Of a stretch of DNA of 64,000 nt, positions 33,932 through 42,705 are shown in pieces (position 1 is the first letter of the stretch; each line of letters opens with the position of its first letter). The stretch comes from Treponema sp. GTDB lineage: Bacteria; Spirochaetota; Spirochaetia; Treponematales; Treponemataceae. The DNA is taken from the NCBI GenBank assembly GCA_024687165.1, contig JAILEY010000057.1, positions 1 through 64,000 of the forward strand. Direction: 5' to 3'. Made by a program: the position numbers and the translations under genes. The notes under the pieces are model-generated. The model was not told the origin of the DNA and searched no databases. It saw only the letters and a program-made list of their open reading frames with translations.

Positions 33932-33964
33932 AAAAAACAGCCCCCGAATCAGATTCAGGGACTG
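33931..33964 (-). terminator. Terminator downstream of the HtrA gene
   Basis: On the minus strand CAG.CCC.GAAT pairs with ATTC.GGG.CTG (33938-33964), with two single mismatches, followed by eight T residues. It lies about 90 bp beyond the protease stop and may also slow transcripts from the plus side. Confidence 0.75.
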
Positions 33965-34056
33965 TAAAATAAAGGAGTCTCATAAAGAAGGCTTTTGCAT
34001 TTTTACCGTCTTTTAATAATATAACCAACGTAATTTTATCTGGTTACAAACTTTTT

Positions 34057-35559
34057 TTAGAATTTGAAATGTCCTGTAGAAATTGTGTGTCCGTCTGAAT
34101 AAATATCAAACCAGATTTCTTTCTTTCCGTTTGTATCAAGTTCTTTATAGAATTCTGCAACAGAATTTATTTTCTTTCCGTTTACTGCGGTGATGATGTC
34201 AGAATTCTGAATTCTCAGTGAAGCTGCCGGAGACTTTGGCTGCACGCTGGATACAATAATACCCTTGATGTTTTTGTCTTCAATCTTCAGTTCTTTTTTG
34301 ATGTCGTCTGTAAGTGGAAGTGCAATGAATCCAGGCCAGAGTTTTGAATTGTCTTTGGCAGCTTCTTCATTTCTTTCTTCAACTTTTACGTTGATTTCTT
34401 TCTTTTCTTTGTTTCTGATCACTGTAAATTTAACGGTTCTTCCTGCCGGGATTCTTCCGATCTGAATTACTAGGTCATCAACATTTTTTACAGTTCTTCC
34501 GTCTACAGCAATAATGAAATCTCCTGCAATAATTCCGCTCTTCATTGCCGGGCTGTCCATGAACATTTGTGAAGCAAGAGCACCAGTCTGTGTTTTTGAA
34601 ATTCCCAGCTGTTCCTTGTATTCGTCTGTAACTTCAATAAGGCTTACTCCAATCCATCCGTAAATAATTTTTCCTTTTTCGATGAACTGGTCGATTGAAG
34701 TTTTAATGTTGTTGATTGGAATAGAGAAGCCAAGACCAACTGATCCGCCTGACTGTGAAGCTATCCATGTGTTAATACCGATTACTTCGCCGTAAATATT
34801 TACAAGAGGTCCCCCTGAGTTTCCCTGGTTGATTGCAGCATCTGTCTGAATGAAGTCTGAAATTGAACCAATCTGGCCGCCACTTCTTCCTGTAGCACTT
34901 ACAATTCCCTGTGTTACTGATGCAAAATATCCGAGCGGGCTTCCAAGTGCAAGTACGATATCTCCCTGCTGAATTACATCACTGTCACCAAGTTTTGCAA
35001 CCGGAATGTTTTTATCATCGCTTTCAAAAGAAACAAGAGCAATGTCCATTCTTGGATCTGCGCCGACGAGAGTTCCGTCAAATTCCCTTTCATCGTTAAG
35101 CTTGATTTTAATTTTTGTGGCAGCACCCGCAACGTGATTATTTGTAAGGACATAAATCTTTTTGCCGTTTCTTCTAACAATTACACCGCTTCCAAGACCT
35201 TTTTCTTTGTATTCTCTTTCTTTCTTTTCGTCTCTGTTATTTCTTGGATTGCCAAAGAAAAAGTCAAAATCATCTCCAAATGGACTCATGTCGCCAAAAG
35301 GATTTGCAGGTATTTTTTTTGTTTCTTCTACGTCAACTTCAACAACTGCAGGTAAAACTGATGCACTGATTGTTCTGAACGTTTGCTGAAGTCCCTGAGT
35401 AATTTTCATGGAATCTTCAGGAATGTCTGTTACAACAATATTCTGGGCAAAAACAGTATTTGCATTGTCTTTTTTCATTTTGCATGAAAGTGAAAAAATT
35501 CCAAATGAAACTGCTGCTGCAATTACTGCAATTCCGATTTTTTCAGCTGTTTTTTTCAT
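34057..35559 (-). CDS. degP: HtrA/DegP-type periplasmic serine protease
   Basis: A 500-residue trypsin-like protease with two PDZ domains. The catalytic triad is visible as His142 (TNNHVAG), Asp172 (DPRMDIAL) and Ser248 (GNSGGPL). PDZ1 spans about 300-385 and PDZ2 about 410-495. The N-terminus has a hydrophobic export segment ending IFSLSC, so a lipoprotein anchored at Cys26 is possible given the loose spirochaete lipobox. Such proteases degrade or refold damaged envelope proteins. An Asp/Phe-rich segment (88-104) lies in the LA loop. Start chosen at 35559 because AGAGG is placed correctly; the longer frame adds eight residues. It is probably monocistronic. Confidence 0.93.
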   Translation of the reverse strand: MKKTAEKIGIAVIAAAVSFGIFSLSCKMKKDNANTVFAQNIVVTDIPEDSMKITQGLQQTFRTISASVLPAVVEVDVEETKKIPANPFGDMSPFGDDFDFFFGNPRNNRDEKKEREYKEKGLGSGVIVRRNGKKIYVLTNNHVAGAATKIKIKLNDEREFDGTLVGADPRMDIALVSFESDDKNIPVAKLGDSDVIQQGDIVLALGSPLGYFASVTQGIVSATGRSGGQIGSISDFIQTDAAINQGNSGGPLVNIYGEVIGINTWIASQSGGSVGLGFSIPINNIKTSIDQFIEKGKIIYGWIGVSLIEVTDEYKEQLGISKTQTGALASQMFMDSPAMKSGIIAGDFIIAVDGRTVKNVDDLVIQIGRIPAGRTVKFTVIRNKEKKEINVKVEERNEEAAKDNSKLWPGFIALPLTDDIKKELKIEDKNIKGIIVSSVQPKSPAASLRIQNSDIITAVNGKKINSVAEFYKELDTNGKKEIWFDIYSDGHTISTGHFKF

Positions 35560-35583
35560 TTTATTAACCTCTGTTAATTTCAT

Positions 35584-35866
35584 AATGTACTATAATAATA
35601 AACAAAAATAAAAAAAATTACACATTATTTTATTTTTTTGTGAAAAAACATTACTCATGTTATAATTATTGATAGATTTAATTTTAAGCTGGGTAAATAT
35701 GTTCAGAAAACAACGGAAGCAGAGACCATGCCCGAAAAAAAATCTGCACAAGCGTAGCGCGGAAGCCTTTTTTCGGGATGGGTTCTGCTGTGAGTTGATT
35801 TCTGTGTATTATAGTTATTGAAACTAAATATTTGATTATATGTTTGATTAAACGGAGGATTTTATT
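35584..35866. other. 283-bp gap between degP and deoD
   Basis: No gene is supported. It contains a palindromic element (35704-35804), AT-rich promoter-like sequence on both sides, and CGGAGG just before deoD. Confidence 0.6.
35704..35804. repeat. Imperfect palindromic element of about 100 bp
   Basis: CAGAAAACAAC (35704) matches the inverse of GTTGATTTCTG (35794) apart from one base, and AGCAGAGACCATGCCCGAAA (35718) pairs with the inverse of TTTCGGGATGGGTTCTGCT (near 35771) with few mismatches. The loop holds AGCGTAGCGCGGAAGCC. Its shape resembles the element at 21945-22132, but the sequences differ. Confidence 0.55.
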
Positions 35867-36568
35867 ATGAGTACACATATTAATGCAAAAGACGGTGAAA
35901 TCGCAGAACTCGTCCTGCTTCCAGGAGATCCGCTTCGTGCAAAATTCATTGCTGAAAATTTTCTTGAAAATGCGGTCTGCTACAATGAAGTTCGTGGTAT
36001 GCTTGGATTTACCGGAACATATAATGGAAAAAAAGTTTCTGTTCAGGGAACTGGAATGGGACAGCCTTCAATCAGTATTTATGTAAATGAGCTTTTCCAG
36101 TTTTATAATGTTCAGAAGGCAATCAGAATCGGGACTTGTGGTTCAATAAATAAAGATATTGCTTTGCGTGATGTAATTCTTGCTCAGGGTGCATGTTCTG
36201 ATTCTGGAATAAATACGCAGCGTTTTAACGGACTTCATTTTGCTCCTATTGCAGATTTTGAGCTTTTGATGAATGCGTATGAAGCTGCAAAAAAACTTGG
36301 AATAAAGGCAAATGTAGGTAACTGTGTGTCAAGTGATTTGTTTTATGATACAAAGGAGAACTGGAAGCTCTGGGCAGAATATAATGCAATGGGTGTTGAA
36401 ATGGAAGCCGCTGAATTATATACTTTAGCAGCAAAATTCAATAGAAAGGCTCTTGCAATTCTTACAGTAAGCGATCTCATTCTTCTTGGCGGGGCTACTA
36501 CGGCAGAAGAAAGACAGTTGACTTTTACAAATATGATGAAGATTGCCCTTGAAGCCATAACAAAATAA
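35867..36568 (+). CDS. deoD: Purine-nucleoside phosphorylase, DeoD type
   Basis: A 233-residue hexameric-type phosphorylase that splits purine (deoxy)nucleosides with phosphate. [14 protein letters not shown] near the N-terminus, [21 protein letters not shown] and [13 protein letters not shown] (with the Glu that binds ribose) identify it. TVSD-L-I follows at the usual place for the catalytic Asp. The length equals the E. coli enzyme. CGGAGG precedes the ATG. Together with apt in this window it points to purine salvage. Confidence 0.95.
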   Translation: MSTHINAKDGEIAELVLLPGDPLRAKFIAENFLENAVCYNEVRGMLGFTGTYNGKKVSVQGTGMGQPSISIYVNELFQFYNVQKAIRIGTCGSINKDIALRDVILAQGACSDSGINTQRFNGLHFAPIADFELLMNAYEAAKKLGIKANVGNCVSSDLFYDTKENWKLWAEYNAMGVEMEAAELYTLAAKFNRKALAILTVSDLILLGGATTAEERQLTFTNMMKIALEAITK

Positions 36569-36592
36569 TTTTCATTAGATGGGGTATAGAAA

Positions 36593-37504
36593 TTGAAACC
36601 AGCACTTGTTGTTCTTGCAGCCGGAATGGGAAGCAGATACGGCGGAGTAAAGCAGATTGATGCAGTTGGAAGAAACGGAGAATGTCTTCTTGATTTTTCA
36701 TCTTTTGATGCAAAAAAAAGCGGATTTGGTAAAATTGTTTTCATAATCCGTCCTGATATTGAACAGGATTTCCGTGAGCGTCTTTTTGACAGGGTTGCAG
36801 CAAATTTTGATGCAGAATATGTTTTCCAGACAAAAGAATCTCTTTTTACACAGGAAGAACTTTCAAAATGTGCAGAAAGAACAAAGCCGTGGGGAACTAT
36901 GCATGCAGTTCTTTGTGCAGAAAAAGCCCTCAAGGAACCTTTTGCCGTAATCAACAGCGATGACTATTATGGAAGACAGGCGTTTGAAGTTCTTGGAAAA
37001 TATCTTTCTTCAATCGATTGCGACTGTACAGAGCATGCAATGGTAAGTTACATTCTTGGAAATACAATGAGTAAAAGCGGATCTGTCAGCCGTGGTGTAT
37101 GTACAGTAAAAGATGGATATCTTGATTCAATCGTTGAAAATACAAAAATCAGCTATGATAAAAACGGCGGAATTATTACTGAACTTGACGGAAATGTATA
37201 TTCTCTTACCGGAAAAGAACCTGTAAGTATGAATTTCTTTGGATTCAGCATGAAGGCTTTTGAAGAATTTCATGTTTACTGGGATAATTTTAAGAAAACT
37301 TCAATTGATCAGCCTAAAACAGAAGCTCTTCTTCCGGTTGCTGCAAGTGATATTGTTAAGCATGGAAAAGGTTCTCTTAAAGTATTTACTTCTACAGAAC
37401 AGTGGTTTGGAATGACTTATCCTGAGGATCGTGAGACTGTAAAAAAGGAAATTGCTGAAAAAATCAAATCAGGCTATTACCCTGAAAAACTTTGGGATAA
37501 CTAG
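36593..37504 (+). CDS. Sugar-phosphate nucleotidyltransferase-like protein
   Basis: A 303-residue NTP-transferase. It begins KPALVVLAAGMGSRYGGVKQIDAVG, the nucleotide-binding signature (LAAGxGxR..K) of enzymes such as GlmU, RmlA and GalU. VINSDDYYG provides the metal-binding Asp pair, and SMNFFGFSMK follows the expected sugar-site strand. There is no beta-helix or other C-terminal domain, so it is a stand-alone uridylyl- or guanylyl-type transferase; substrate unknown. The start codon is TTG (36593-36595), with GGGG 8 nt upstream and no closer ATG. It follows deoD by 24 bp and may be co-transcribed. Confidence 0.8.
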   Translation: MKPALVVLAAGMGSRYGGVKQIDAVGRNGECLLDFSSFDAKKSGFGKIVFIIRPDIEQDFRERLFDRVAANFDAEYVFQTKESLFTQEELSKCAERTKPWGTMHAVLCAEKALKEPFAVINSDDYYGRQAFEVLGKYLSSIDCDCTEHAMVSYILGNTMSKSGSVSRGVCTVKDGYLDSIVENTKISYDKNGGIITELDGNVYSLTGKEPVSMNFFGFSMKAFEEFHVYWDNFKKTSIDQPKTEALLPVAASDIVKHGKGSLKVFTSTEQWFGMTYPEDRETVKKEIAEKIKSGYYPEKLWDN

Positions 37505-37558
37505 ACATAAACAATATATTTCTGTATCATGATTAAACAAAAATTTTGGAGTTAGAAA

Positions 37559-37939
37559 ATGGATATTGTTAAGACAATTCTTCTTGTAGCATTTATTATT
37601 GTTTGTTTATTTTTGATTTTGTTCGTGCTTATTCAGCCGGAAGATAATAACGGAATGGGTTCATCATTTGGCGGCGGAAATTCGGCAGCATTTGGTGCAA
37701 GAACTCAGACTGTTCTTTCTAAGACAACAGGTTTGTTTGTTGTTTTGTTTTTTGTTTTGACTTTTTCAATTGCATTCCTTAATAGACCGGAAAAGAAGCG
37801 TGATGTTTCTGCAACTGTAAAAGAAATGAATGCAGAAGCAGCAGCCGCTGAAACAAACGGTGGAAACTGGATGGATGCAGAAATCAATGCAGAATCTGCA
37901 GCAACTGAAGAACCTGCAATTGAAGCAGCAGCTGAATAA
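37559..37939 (+). CDS. secG: Preprotein translocase subunit SecG
   Basis: A 126-residue membrane protein with two helices (about 5-26 and 56-77) joined by a loop with the SecG hallmark GMGSSFGGGNSAAFGARTQTVLSKTT (key features: GxGSSFGGG, then FGxRT). SecG supports SecYEG-dependent export. The C-terminal tail after residue 80 is an unusual Ala/Glu-rich extension, longer than in many bacteria. TTGGAG precedes the ATG. The V-ATPase operon begins 23 bp later, so the two may be co-transcribed. Confidence 0.93.
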   Translation: MDIVKTILLVAFIIVCLFLILFVLIQPEDNNGMGSSFGGGNSAAFGARTQTVLSKTTGLFVVLFFVLTFSIAFLNRPEKKRDVSATVKEMNAEAAAAETNGGNWMDAEINAESAATEEPAIEAAAE

Positions 37940-37962
37940 AATGCATTAAGGAGAGGGCTTAT

Positions 37963-38286
37963 ATGGCAGAAGAAATGGATGTAATTCAGCATCTTATTGA
38001 AGTTGAAAAGGAAGCCGCTGAAGTTCTTGTTGAGACTCAGAAGAAAGCGGATGAAACTGTAGCTTCTGCCAGGGCTTCTGCTCAGGCAAGATTTAAAAAC
38101 GAATATTCTAAAATTGTAAAATCAGTAGATGAAGCTGAGGCTAAAGAAAAAGAAGAGGCTTCAAAAGAGCATGATAATATTTTAAAATCTTACAATAATG
38201 ACTTGAATTCCGCTGTAAAAGATGTAAATTCTTTTAATAACGGGTTGGAAAAGATTTTATATGGCGATGGACAAAAGCTCGGCTGA
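37963..38286 (+). CDS. V-type ATPase peripheral-stalk subunit (G/H-like)
   Basis: A 107-residue, highly charged, almost wholly helical protein (Glu, Lys and Ala rich, no Pro after the start) with heptad-like spacing, as in subunit G/H of V/A-type ATPases, which pairs with subunit E in the peripheral stalk. It is the first gene of the V-ATPase operon, which is the usual place. AGGAGAGGG lies upstream. The C-terminal tail overlaps the next gene by 26 bp, a strong coupling. Identification rests on position and composition rather than on a specific motif. Confidence 0.65.
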   Translation: MAEEMDVIQHLIEVEKEAAEVLVETQKKADETVASARASAQARFKNEYSKIVKSVDEAEAKEKEEASKEHDNILKSYNNDLNSAVKDVNSFNNGLEKILYGDGQKLG

Positions 38287-39259
38287 TTCATATCTATACT
38301 CAAAAATGAGCGGTATGCTTGCAAAGTCTTTTGCGGGCAAAAACGAGCACAAATTATTTGAAGTAAAATCTCTGCAGGAATTGTGGTCACTTGTTTTCAA
38401 AACTGAAGTACCGGCTGTTCCTGAAATCCTTCTGGCAAAACAGATTGAAAAAGATGCATCTGATAAGTTTATTTCAGATTTTATCGGACTTTTAAAAAAT
38501 TATTCAAAACCACATCCATTTCTTTTATCTCTTCTTCAGTTTTTTGATTATGAAAATATAAAGAGTGCAGGTGCAGTTCTTGCAATGCAGGAAGGTAAAG
38601 TTCCTGAATTCAAAAATATTGCTCCCTTTAATATCATTGATTATGAAAAATGGCCTTCCCTGAAAAAAATGACGGAAAACGGGCCTTTATCATGGTATGA
38701 TTGTGCACCTGAGCTTTCACAGCAGAGCCTTGTAAATTACAAGCTTGACCGTCAGTATGTAACGTATTTGTGGAAGTCGCTTCATAAAGTTGATTCTGAA
38801 TGCAGAAAAGAGCTTGAATCTTTAATCAGGGAAAAATTCAGCATTGAAAATGTTGTCTGGGCTTTGAGACTTAAAATCTATTATAATTATAAAAATGAGG
38901 ACATAATTCCGCTTCTTGCATATTCGGACGGAGAGGTTAACGAAAAGGATCCTCTTGTGGAAGATGCAATGAAGATTATTGACTGGGATCTTTCTGATGC
39001 GGAAAAATGGCTTAGATGGAAGCATAAGGATCTTCTTAATCCGTATACAGACGGAACTTCCTGGCGTGTTGATCCAAGATGGATTTCAAATTCATTTAAG
39101 CGTAAATATATAAAGAATGCATATAGAATGTTCCATGTATATCCTTTTACTGAATGTCCGCTTGTCTGCTGGTACATTCTTAAACGCAACGAGCTGGACA
39201 ATATCCGCACTGTTGTAGAAAGCATACGTCTTGGACAATGGGAGGCTTTGAATGGCTAG
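38261..39259 (+). CDS. V-type ATP synthase subunit C
   Basis: A 332-residue helical protein of the V-ATPase C/AC39 (subunit d) family: it starts with the SYLYSKMSGMLAKSF segment typical of these proteins, and the C-terminal FTECPLVCWYILKRNELDNIRTV corresponds to the conserved 'P..aY...ke.Ei.nlr.I' stretch. The subunit is the funnel-like connector between the rotor ring K and the central stalk. It overlaps the preceding gene by 26 bp and the next gene by 8 bp. A second ATG two codons later is an equally possible start. Confidence 0.75.
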   Translation: MAMDKSSADSYLYSKMSGMLAKSFAGKNEHKLFEVKSLQELWSLVFKTEVPAVPEILLAKQIEKDASDKFISDFIGLLKNYSKPHPFLLSLLQFFDYENIKSAGAVLAMQEGKVPEFKNIAPFNIIDYEKWPSLKKMTENGPLSWYDCAPELSQQSLVNYKLDRQYVTYLWKSLHKVDSECRKELESLIREKFSIENVVWALRLKIYYNYKNEDIIPLLAYSDGEVNEKDPLVEDAMKIIDWDLSDAEKWLRWKHKDLLNPYTDGTSWRVDPRWISNSFKRKYIKNAYRMFHVYPFTECPLVCWYILKRNELDNIRTVVESIRLGQWEALNG

Positions 39260-41234
39260 AACAGCACCTATGCGTCTTCTTGAACTTATGGTTTTAAGGG
39301 AAGATATTAAAAATGTTGTAAAATATCTTGGTGAATTTGGTGAATTTCAATTTCAGCGGGATGTTACTTCAAAGAACTCCGATAAAGAGAAGCAGTATCA
39401 TTTTCTTGAAGTTTTTGAAGAGCTTCAGAAGGCAAGATCTGTACTTGATATAGAAGATGTAAAAAAGCTTTCTGGTGAATTCCGATTTCCACAGCAGAAG
39501 GATGAAGATGATGCCAGAAAAATCATTATTTCCTCTCGTGAACTTTACCAGAGTGAACTGGATTCAAAGGAAAAACTGAATAAACTTTCTTCTTCATTTA
39601 AGGAAGCAAAATCTTTTGCAAATCTCAATGTTTCATATTCAGAACTTGAATCGCTTTCTTTCCTTACAATGAGGATTGGAAAAATTGATGGCACAAAACT
39701 TGAAGAGCTTCAGTCAAAAAATACTATTGGTTGTATTTTTGCACCGCTTGGAGAAGATAATTCAAAAATTTTCGCGGCATGTTCAAAAAATAACAGAATA
39801 GAGATGGATAATCTTCTTAAAGAAGCCGGCTTTGTTGAACTTTCGCTTCCAAAAGATTTTAAGGGTGTTCCTTCAGATGTATTAAAGACTCTGGAAGAAA
39901 ATCTCGCTCAGGCACAGAAAAATCATGATGAAATTTGTACTCAGAGAAAAAATTTTGCTTTAACTCACGGAGAGAGACTTCTTGAATTACTGCAGATTTA
40001 TTGTGTTGCTTCTCAAATTGAAACAGTAGAAAATAATCTTGAATCAACGGAATATGTATATAGAATTTCAGGCTGGATCCCGGAATATCAGGAAAAATCA
40101 TTTGTAAAAAAAATAGATGAAATTACCCGATCAAGAGCATCAATCAGGTCTTTCCTCCCAAGTGAAGTTCGGGATGTTATAAATGGGCAGGAAAAAGTTC
40201 CGGTTCAGCTTAAACACGGTCGCATAATCCGCAATTTTGAACGAATGATTTTCAGTTATGGTTCTCCGTTGTATGGCTGTGTTGATCCGGTTCCGTTTGT
40301 TGCAATATTCTTTACACTTTTGTTTGGTATAATGTTCGGTGATGCAGGTCAGGGGCTTGTATTCCTTATTCTTGGTATTCTTATGGCAGCTAAAAAAGTT
40401 AAGCTCGGCGGATGGGAAAAATTTGATATCGTGTTTATTGCAATAGGTTTAAGCTCAACAATAATGGGTATTCTTACCGGCGAATTCTTTGCAAATACAA
40501 CGCTCCTTGTTCCTCTTTCAAGATTTTTGACCGGGCTTTTTGGTGAACCTCGGGATGTAATTCTTCACATGATGCCTTCAAGTGACAGTCACAGTATTCT
40601 CAATATGTTCATGTTCTTTGGATTTACTGTTGGGGTTGGATTTGTAATCAACACTTGTGGTATTATAATTAATGTAATAAATCAGTTTAATCTGAGGCAT
40701 TACGGTAAGGCAATTTTCGGAAAGACTGGAATTACAGGAGCAGTTTTCTTCTGGTACGTAATTTCTTTTGCACTGAGGATTGCTTTTTTGGGACATGTTC
40801 CGGCCTTTTATGACTGGTGCATAATCGGAGGTTCACTTTTCCTTACAGCCTTTGGTGAGGTTTTTGAAAGACTGATTGAAGGTCACAGGCCTGTATTTGA
40901 AAATGGTGTATTCAGTGCGGTAATCGCTGCGGTTGTTGAAATTATTGAAGTTCTTTCTTCATATCTTTCAAATACTGTAAGCTTCCTTCGTGTTGGTGCT
41001 TTTGCTCTTGCACATGCGGTACTTGGATTTATCATTGAAATGATGGCTGGAATTGCTCCGGGACCTGCTGGAATTCTTGTTCTTGTAATTGGAAATGGAA
41101 TTGTTGTAGTTCTTGAAGGAATGATTGTTGCAATTCAGGTTGTACGTCTTCAGTACTATGAATTTTTCAGCAAGTTCTTCTCGGATACTGGACGTGAGTT
41201 TAAGCCGTTCAGATTTGAATATATTGGAAACTAG
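39252..41234 (+). CDS. V-type ATP synthase subunit I
   Basis: A 660-residue subunit a/I. The N-terminal half (1-320) is cytoplasmic with coiled-coil arms; the C-terminal half has about seven to eight membrane helices. Near 350-375 comes VPFVAIFFTLLFGIMFGDAGQG, the classic subunit I landmark (key GDxGxG), and around 580 NTVSFLRVGAFALAHA contains the essential Arg of the ion half-channels (SFLRVGAFALAH). It is the stator through which ions pass against the K ring. GGAGG precedes the ATG within the end of subunit C. A short gap then leads to subunit K. Confidence 0.94.
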   Translation: MARTAPMRLLELMVLREDIKNVVKYLGEFGEFQFQRDVTSKNSDKEKQYHFLEVFEELQKARSVLDIEDVKKLSGEFRFPQQKDEDDARKIIISSRELYQSELDSKEKLNKLSSSFKEAKSFANLNVSYSELESLSFLTMRIGKIDGTKLEELQSKNTIGCIFAPLGEDNSKIFAACSKNNRIEMDNLLKEAGFVELSLPKDFKGVPSDVLKTLEENLAQAQKNHDEICTQRKNFALTHGERLLELLQIYCVASQIETVENNLESTEYVYRISGWIPEYQEKSFVKKIDEITRSRASIRSFLPSEVRDVINGQEKVPVQLKHGRIIRNFERMIFSYGSPLYGCVDPVPFVAIFFTLLFGIMFGDAGQGLVFLILGILMAAKKVKLGGWEKFDIVFIAIGLSSTIMGILTGEFFANTTLLVPLSRFLTGLFGEPRDVILHMMPSSDSHSILNMFMFFGFTVGVGFVINTCGIIINVINQFNLRHYGKAIFGKTGITGAVFFWYVISFALRIAFLGHVPAFYDWCIIGGSLFLTAFGEVFERLIEGHRPVFENGVFSAVIAAVVEIIEVLSSYLSNTVSFLRVGAFALAHAVLGFIIEMMAGIAPGPAGILVLVIGNGIVVVLEGMIVAIQVVRLQYYEFFSKFFSDTGREFKPFRFEYIGN

Positions 41235-41266
41235 AGATTAATTCTCAAAATATAAGAGGTTTTGTT

Positions 41267-41608
41267 ATGAAAAAGAAGTTTTTTGCATTGATGATGATCA
41301 TGATGATTGGATCTGCAGTAGTATTTGCACAGGAAACAAAGAATGACGGTGCAAAGGATGAGCAGAAGGTTGAACAGCAGGCTGAATCAAAGTCTTCTGC
41401 AAGTTCGATTAAGTACATTGCAGCAGCTATTGCCGTTGGCATCGCATGTATCGGTGGTGGTGCAGCTGTTGGTAAAATCGGTAGTGCAGCTATGGGTGCC
41501 ATGAGTGAAAATGCAGAACTTTCAGGAAAAGCACTTCCTTTCGTAGGTCTTGCTGAAGGTATTTGTTTGTGGGGATTCCTTGTAGCATTGTTTATTATCA
41601 TTATGTGA
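41267..41608 (+). CDS. V-type ATP synthase subunit K with signal-peptide-like leader
   Basis: A 113-residue proteolipid of the rotor ring. The mature part is one two-helix hairpin: about 47-72 (IKYIAAAIAVGIACIGGG as the first helix) and about 87-113, with the ion-binding Glu in VGLAEGICLWG. It is thus the short 8-kDa kind and not the duplicated four-helix form. The unusual feature is an N-terminal MKKKFFALMMIMMIGSAVVFAQ, which looks like a cleavable signal peptide, followed by a charged 25-residue linker. The ion (H+ or Na+) cannot be read off. It precedes a 126-bp gap with a hairpin, which could let the ring subunit be made in excess. Confidence 0.88.
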   Translation: MKKKFFALMMIMMIGSAVVFAQETKNDGAKDEQKVEQQAESKSSASSIKYIAAAIAVGIACIGGGAAVGKIGSAAMGAMSENAELSGKALPFVGLAEGICLWGFLVALFIIIM

Positions 41609-41633
41609 GTTTTTAAAAGACGGATTGTCCTTT

Positions 41634-41660
41634 ATTCTGCAGATTTTTTGTCTGCGGAAT
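41634..41660 (+). promoter_or_regulatory. Intercistronic hairpin between subunits K and F
   Basis: ATTCTGCAGA (41634-41643) pairs with TCTGCGGAAT (41651-41660) over 10 bp with one G-T and a 7-nt loop. No T-run follows, so it is more likely a message stabiliser or partial attenuator than a full terminator. It is the only long gap in the otherwise tight operon. Confidence 0.45.
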
Positions 41661-41734
41661 GCTCAAGTATGATATGCCGGCGAAGATTCTGGTGATAAAG
41701 CAGTTTTTTTGCCGGAGAATTTTGATTTGAAATT

Positions 41735-42070
41735 ATGAATTATTATGTATTAGGGGAGCGTGAACTTGTGCTTGGCTTTAAGCTGGCTGGAGTTTCAGGT
41801 TCTGCCGTTACAAACAGACAGGAAGCATTGGACTCATTCTTAAAAATGACGGGGCAGTCATCTCAGGTTAATGAGTTAACTGAAAAAGACAGACCCAAGG
41901 TCCTTATTCTTACAGAAGATGTTTCCGATATGCTTTCAAAAGAAGTTCAGGACTGGCAGTTAAAGGCAAAATCTCCTTTGATTGTTGAAATTCCGGGGCT
42001 TTTAGGTCATTTGAAAGGCCATAAAACTTTAACTGACTCTATACGTGAGGCAGTGGGAATAAGTGTTTAA
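41735..42070 (+). CDS. V-type ATP synthase subunit F
   Basis: A 111-residue Rossmann-like protein beginning YYVLGERELVLGFKLAGV, the usual subunit F opening (G-xx-xxV-GF-LAG), with the strand KVLILTEDVSDML and the final PLIVEIPG block. Subunit F binds the central stalk D and regulates coupling. No good ribosome-binding site lies right before the ATG (GGAG is 18 nt away). Its stop is 2 nt from subunit E. Confidence 0.85.
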   Translation: MNYYVLGERELVLGFKLAGVSGSAVTNRQEALDSFLKMTGQSSQVNELTEKDRPKVLILTEDVSDMLSKEVQDWQLKAKSPLIVEIPGLLGHLKGHKTLTDSIREAVGISV

Positions 42071-42072
42071 TT

Positions 42073-42705
42073 ATGCAGGAATTACGTTCATCAGAAATAT
42101 TGGATCAGCAGATCAAAGCCGATTGTGAGAAACGTGCGGCTACAATCCTCAGTAACGCAGAAGTCCAGTCTAAGAAAATTTTAGACGAAGTGGATGGAAT
42201 GATTGATGACGCCAGAAAGGAGCTAGAGAAAGCTTCCAGGGACCGCATCGAATTTTTTAAAAAGAATCTTGAATCTTCTGTTCTTCTGGAAAAACAGCGC
42301 ATTCTTGTTGATTATATTTATAATTCTGTAATGGATGCAATGAATGCTTATCTTGAAAATATGGGGCAGGAAAAAAGACTTAGTCTTGTTGTTTCAATGC
42401 TCGATTCTTCAAAGGAACTTTTGAAAGATAAGTCTGTTGAAGCGGTTGTTTTTGGTTTTGAATTAGCCGATGCAGAAAAAGTTTTGAAATCAATGGTCAA
42501 TGTAAAGTCGTCTTCAAAAGGAAATATAATTCTTCTGGAAGATGAATGTGTTCGTGGTCTTAAGTTTAGGGAGGGGATTATCCTTAAATCTGATGATGGA
42601 AAGATTACATTAAGGCTTACACTTGACGAAAAAATAAAAGAAATTTTAGCAGACAATACACAGCAGCTTGCCGTTGCTTTGTTTGGCGGGAGGTTGCCTG
42701 AATGA
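42073..42705 (+). CDS. V-type ATP synthase subunit E
   Basis: A 210-residue protein with a long charged N-terminal helix (1-90, rich in Lys, Glu, Arg and Asp) and a C-terminal alpha/beta domain (about 110-200), as in peripheral-stalk subunit E. It would pair with the 107-residue G/H-like protein at the operon start. The stop overlaps the start of subunit A (ATGA). Confidence 0.78.
   Translation: MQELRSSEILDQQIKADCEKRAATILSNAEVQSKKILDEVDGMIDDARKELEKASRDRIEFFKKNLESSVLLEKQRILVDYIYNSVMDAMNAYLENMGQEKRLSLVVSMLDSSKELLKDKSVEAVVFGFELADAEKVLKSMVNVKSSSKGNIILLEDECVRGLKFREGIILKSDDGKITLRLTLDEKIKEILADNTQQLAVALFGGRLPE

Noticed and set aside
35684..35878. 64-codon minus-strand frame upstream of deoD
   Set aside because: It lies across the palindromic element and the deoD start and has no ribosome-binding site.
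36343..36954. 203-codon minus-strand frame across deoD and the nucleotidyltransferase gene
   Set aside because: It spans two real genes on the other strand and has no recognisable domain or ribosome-binding site.
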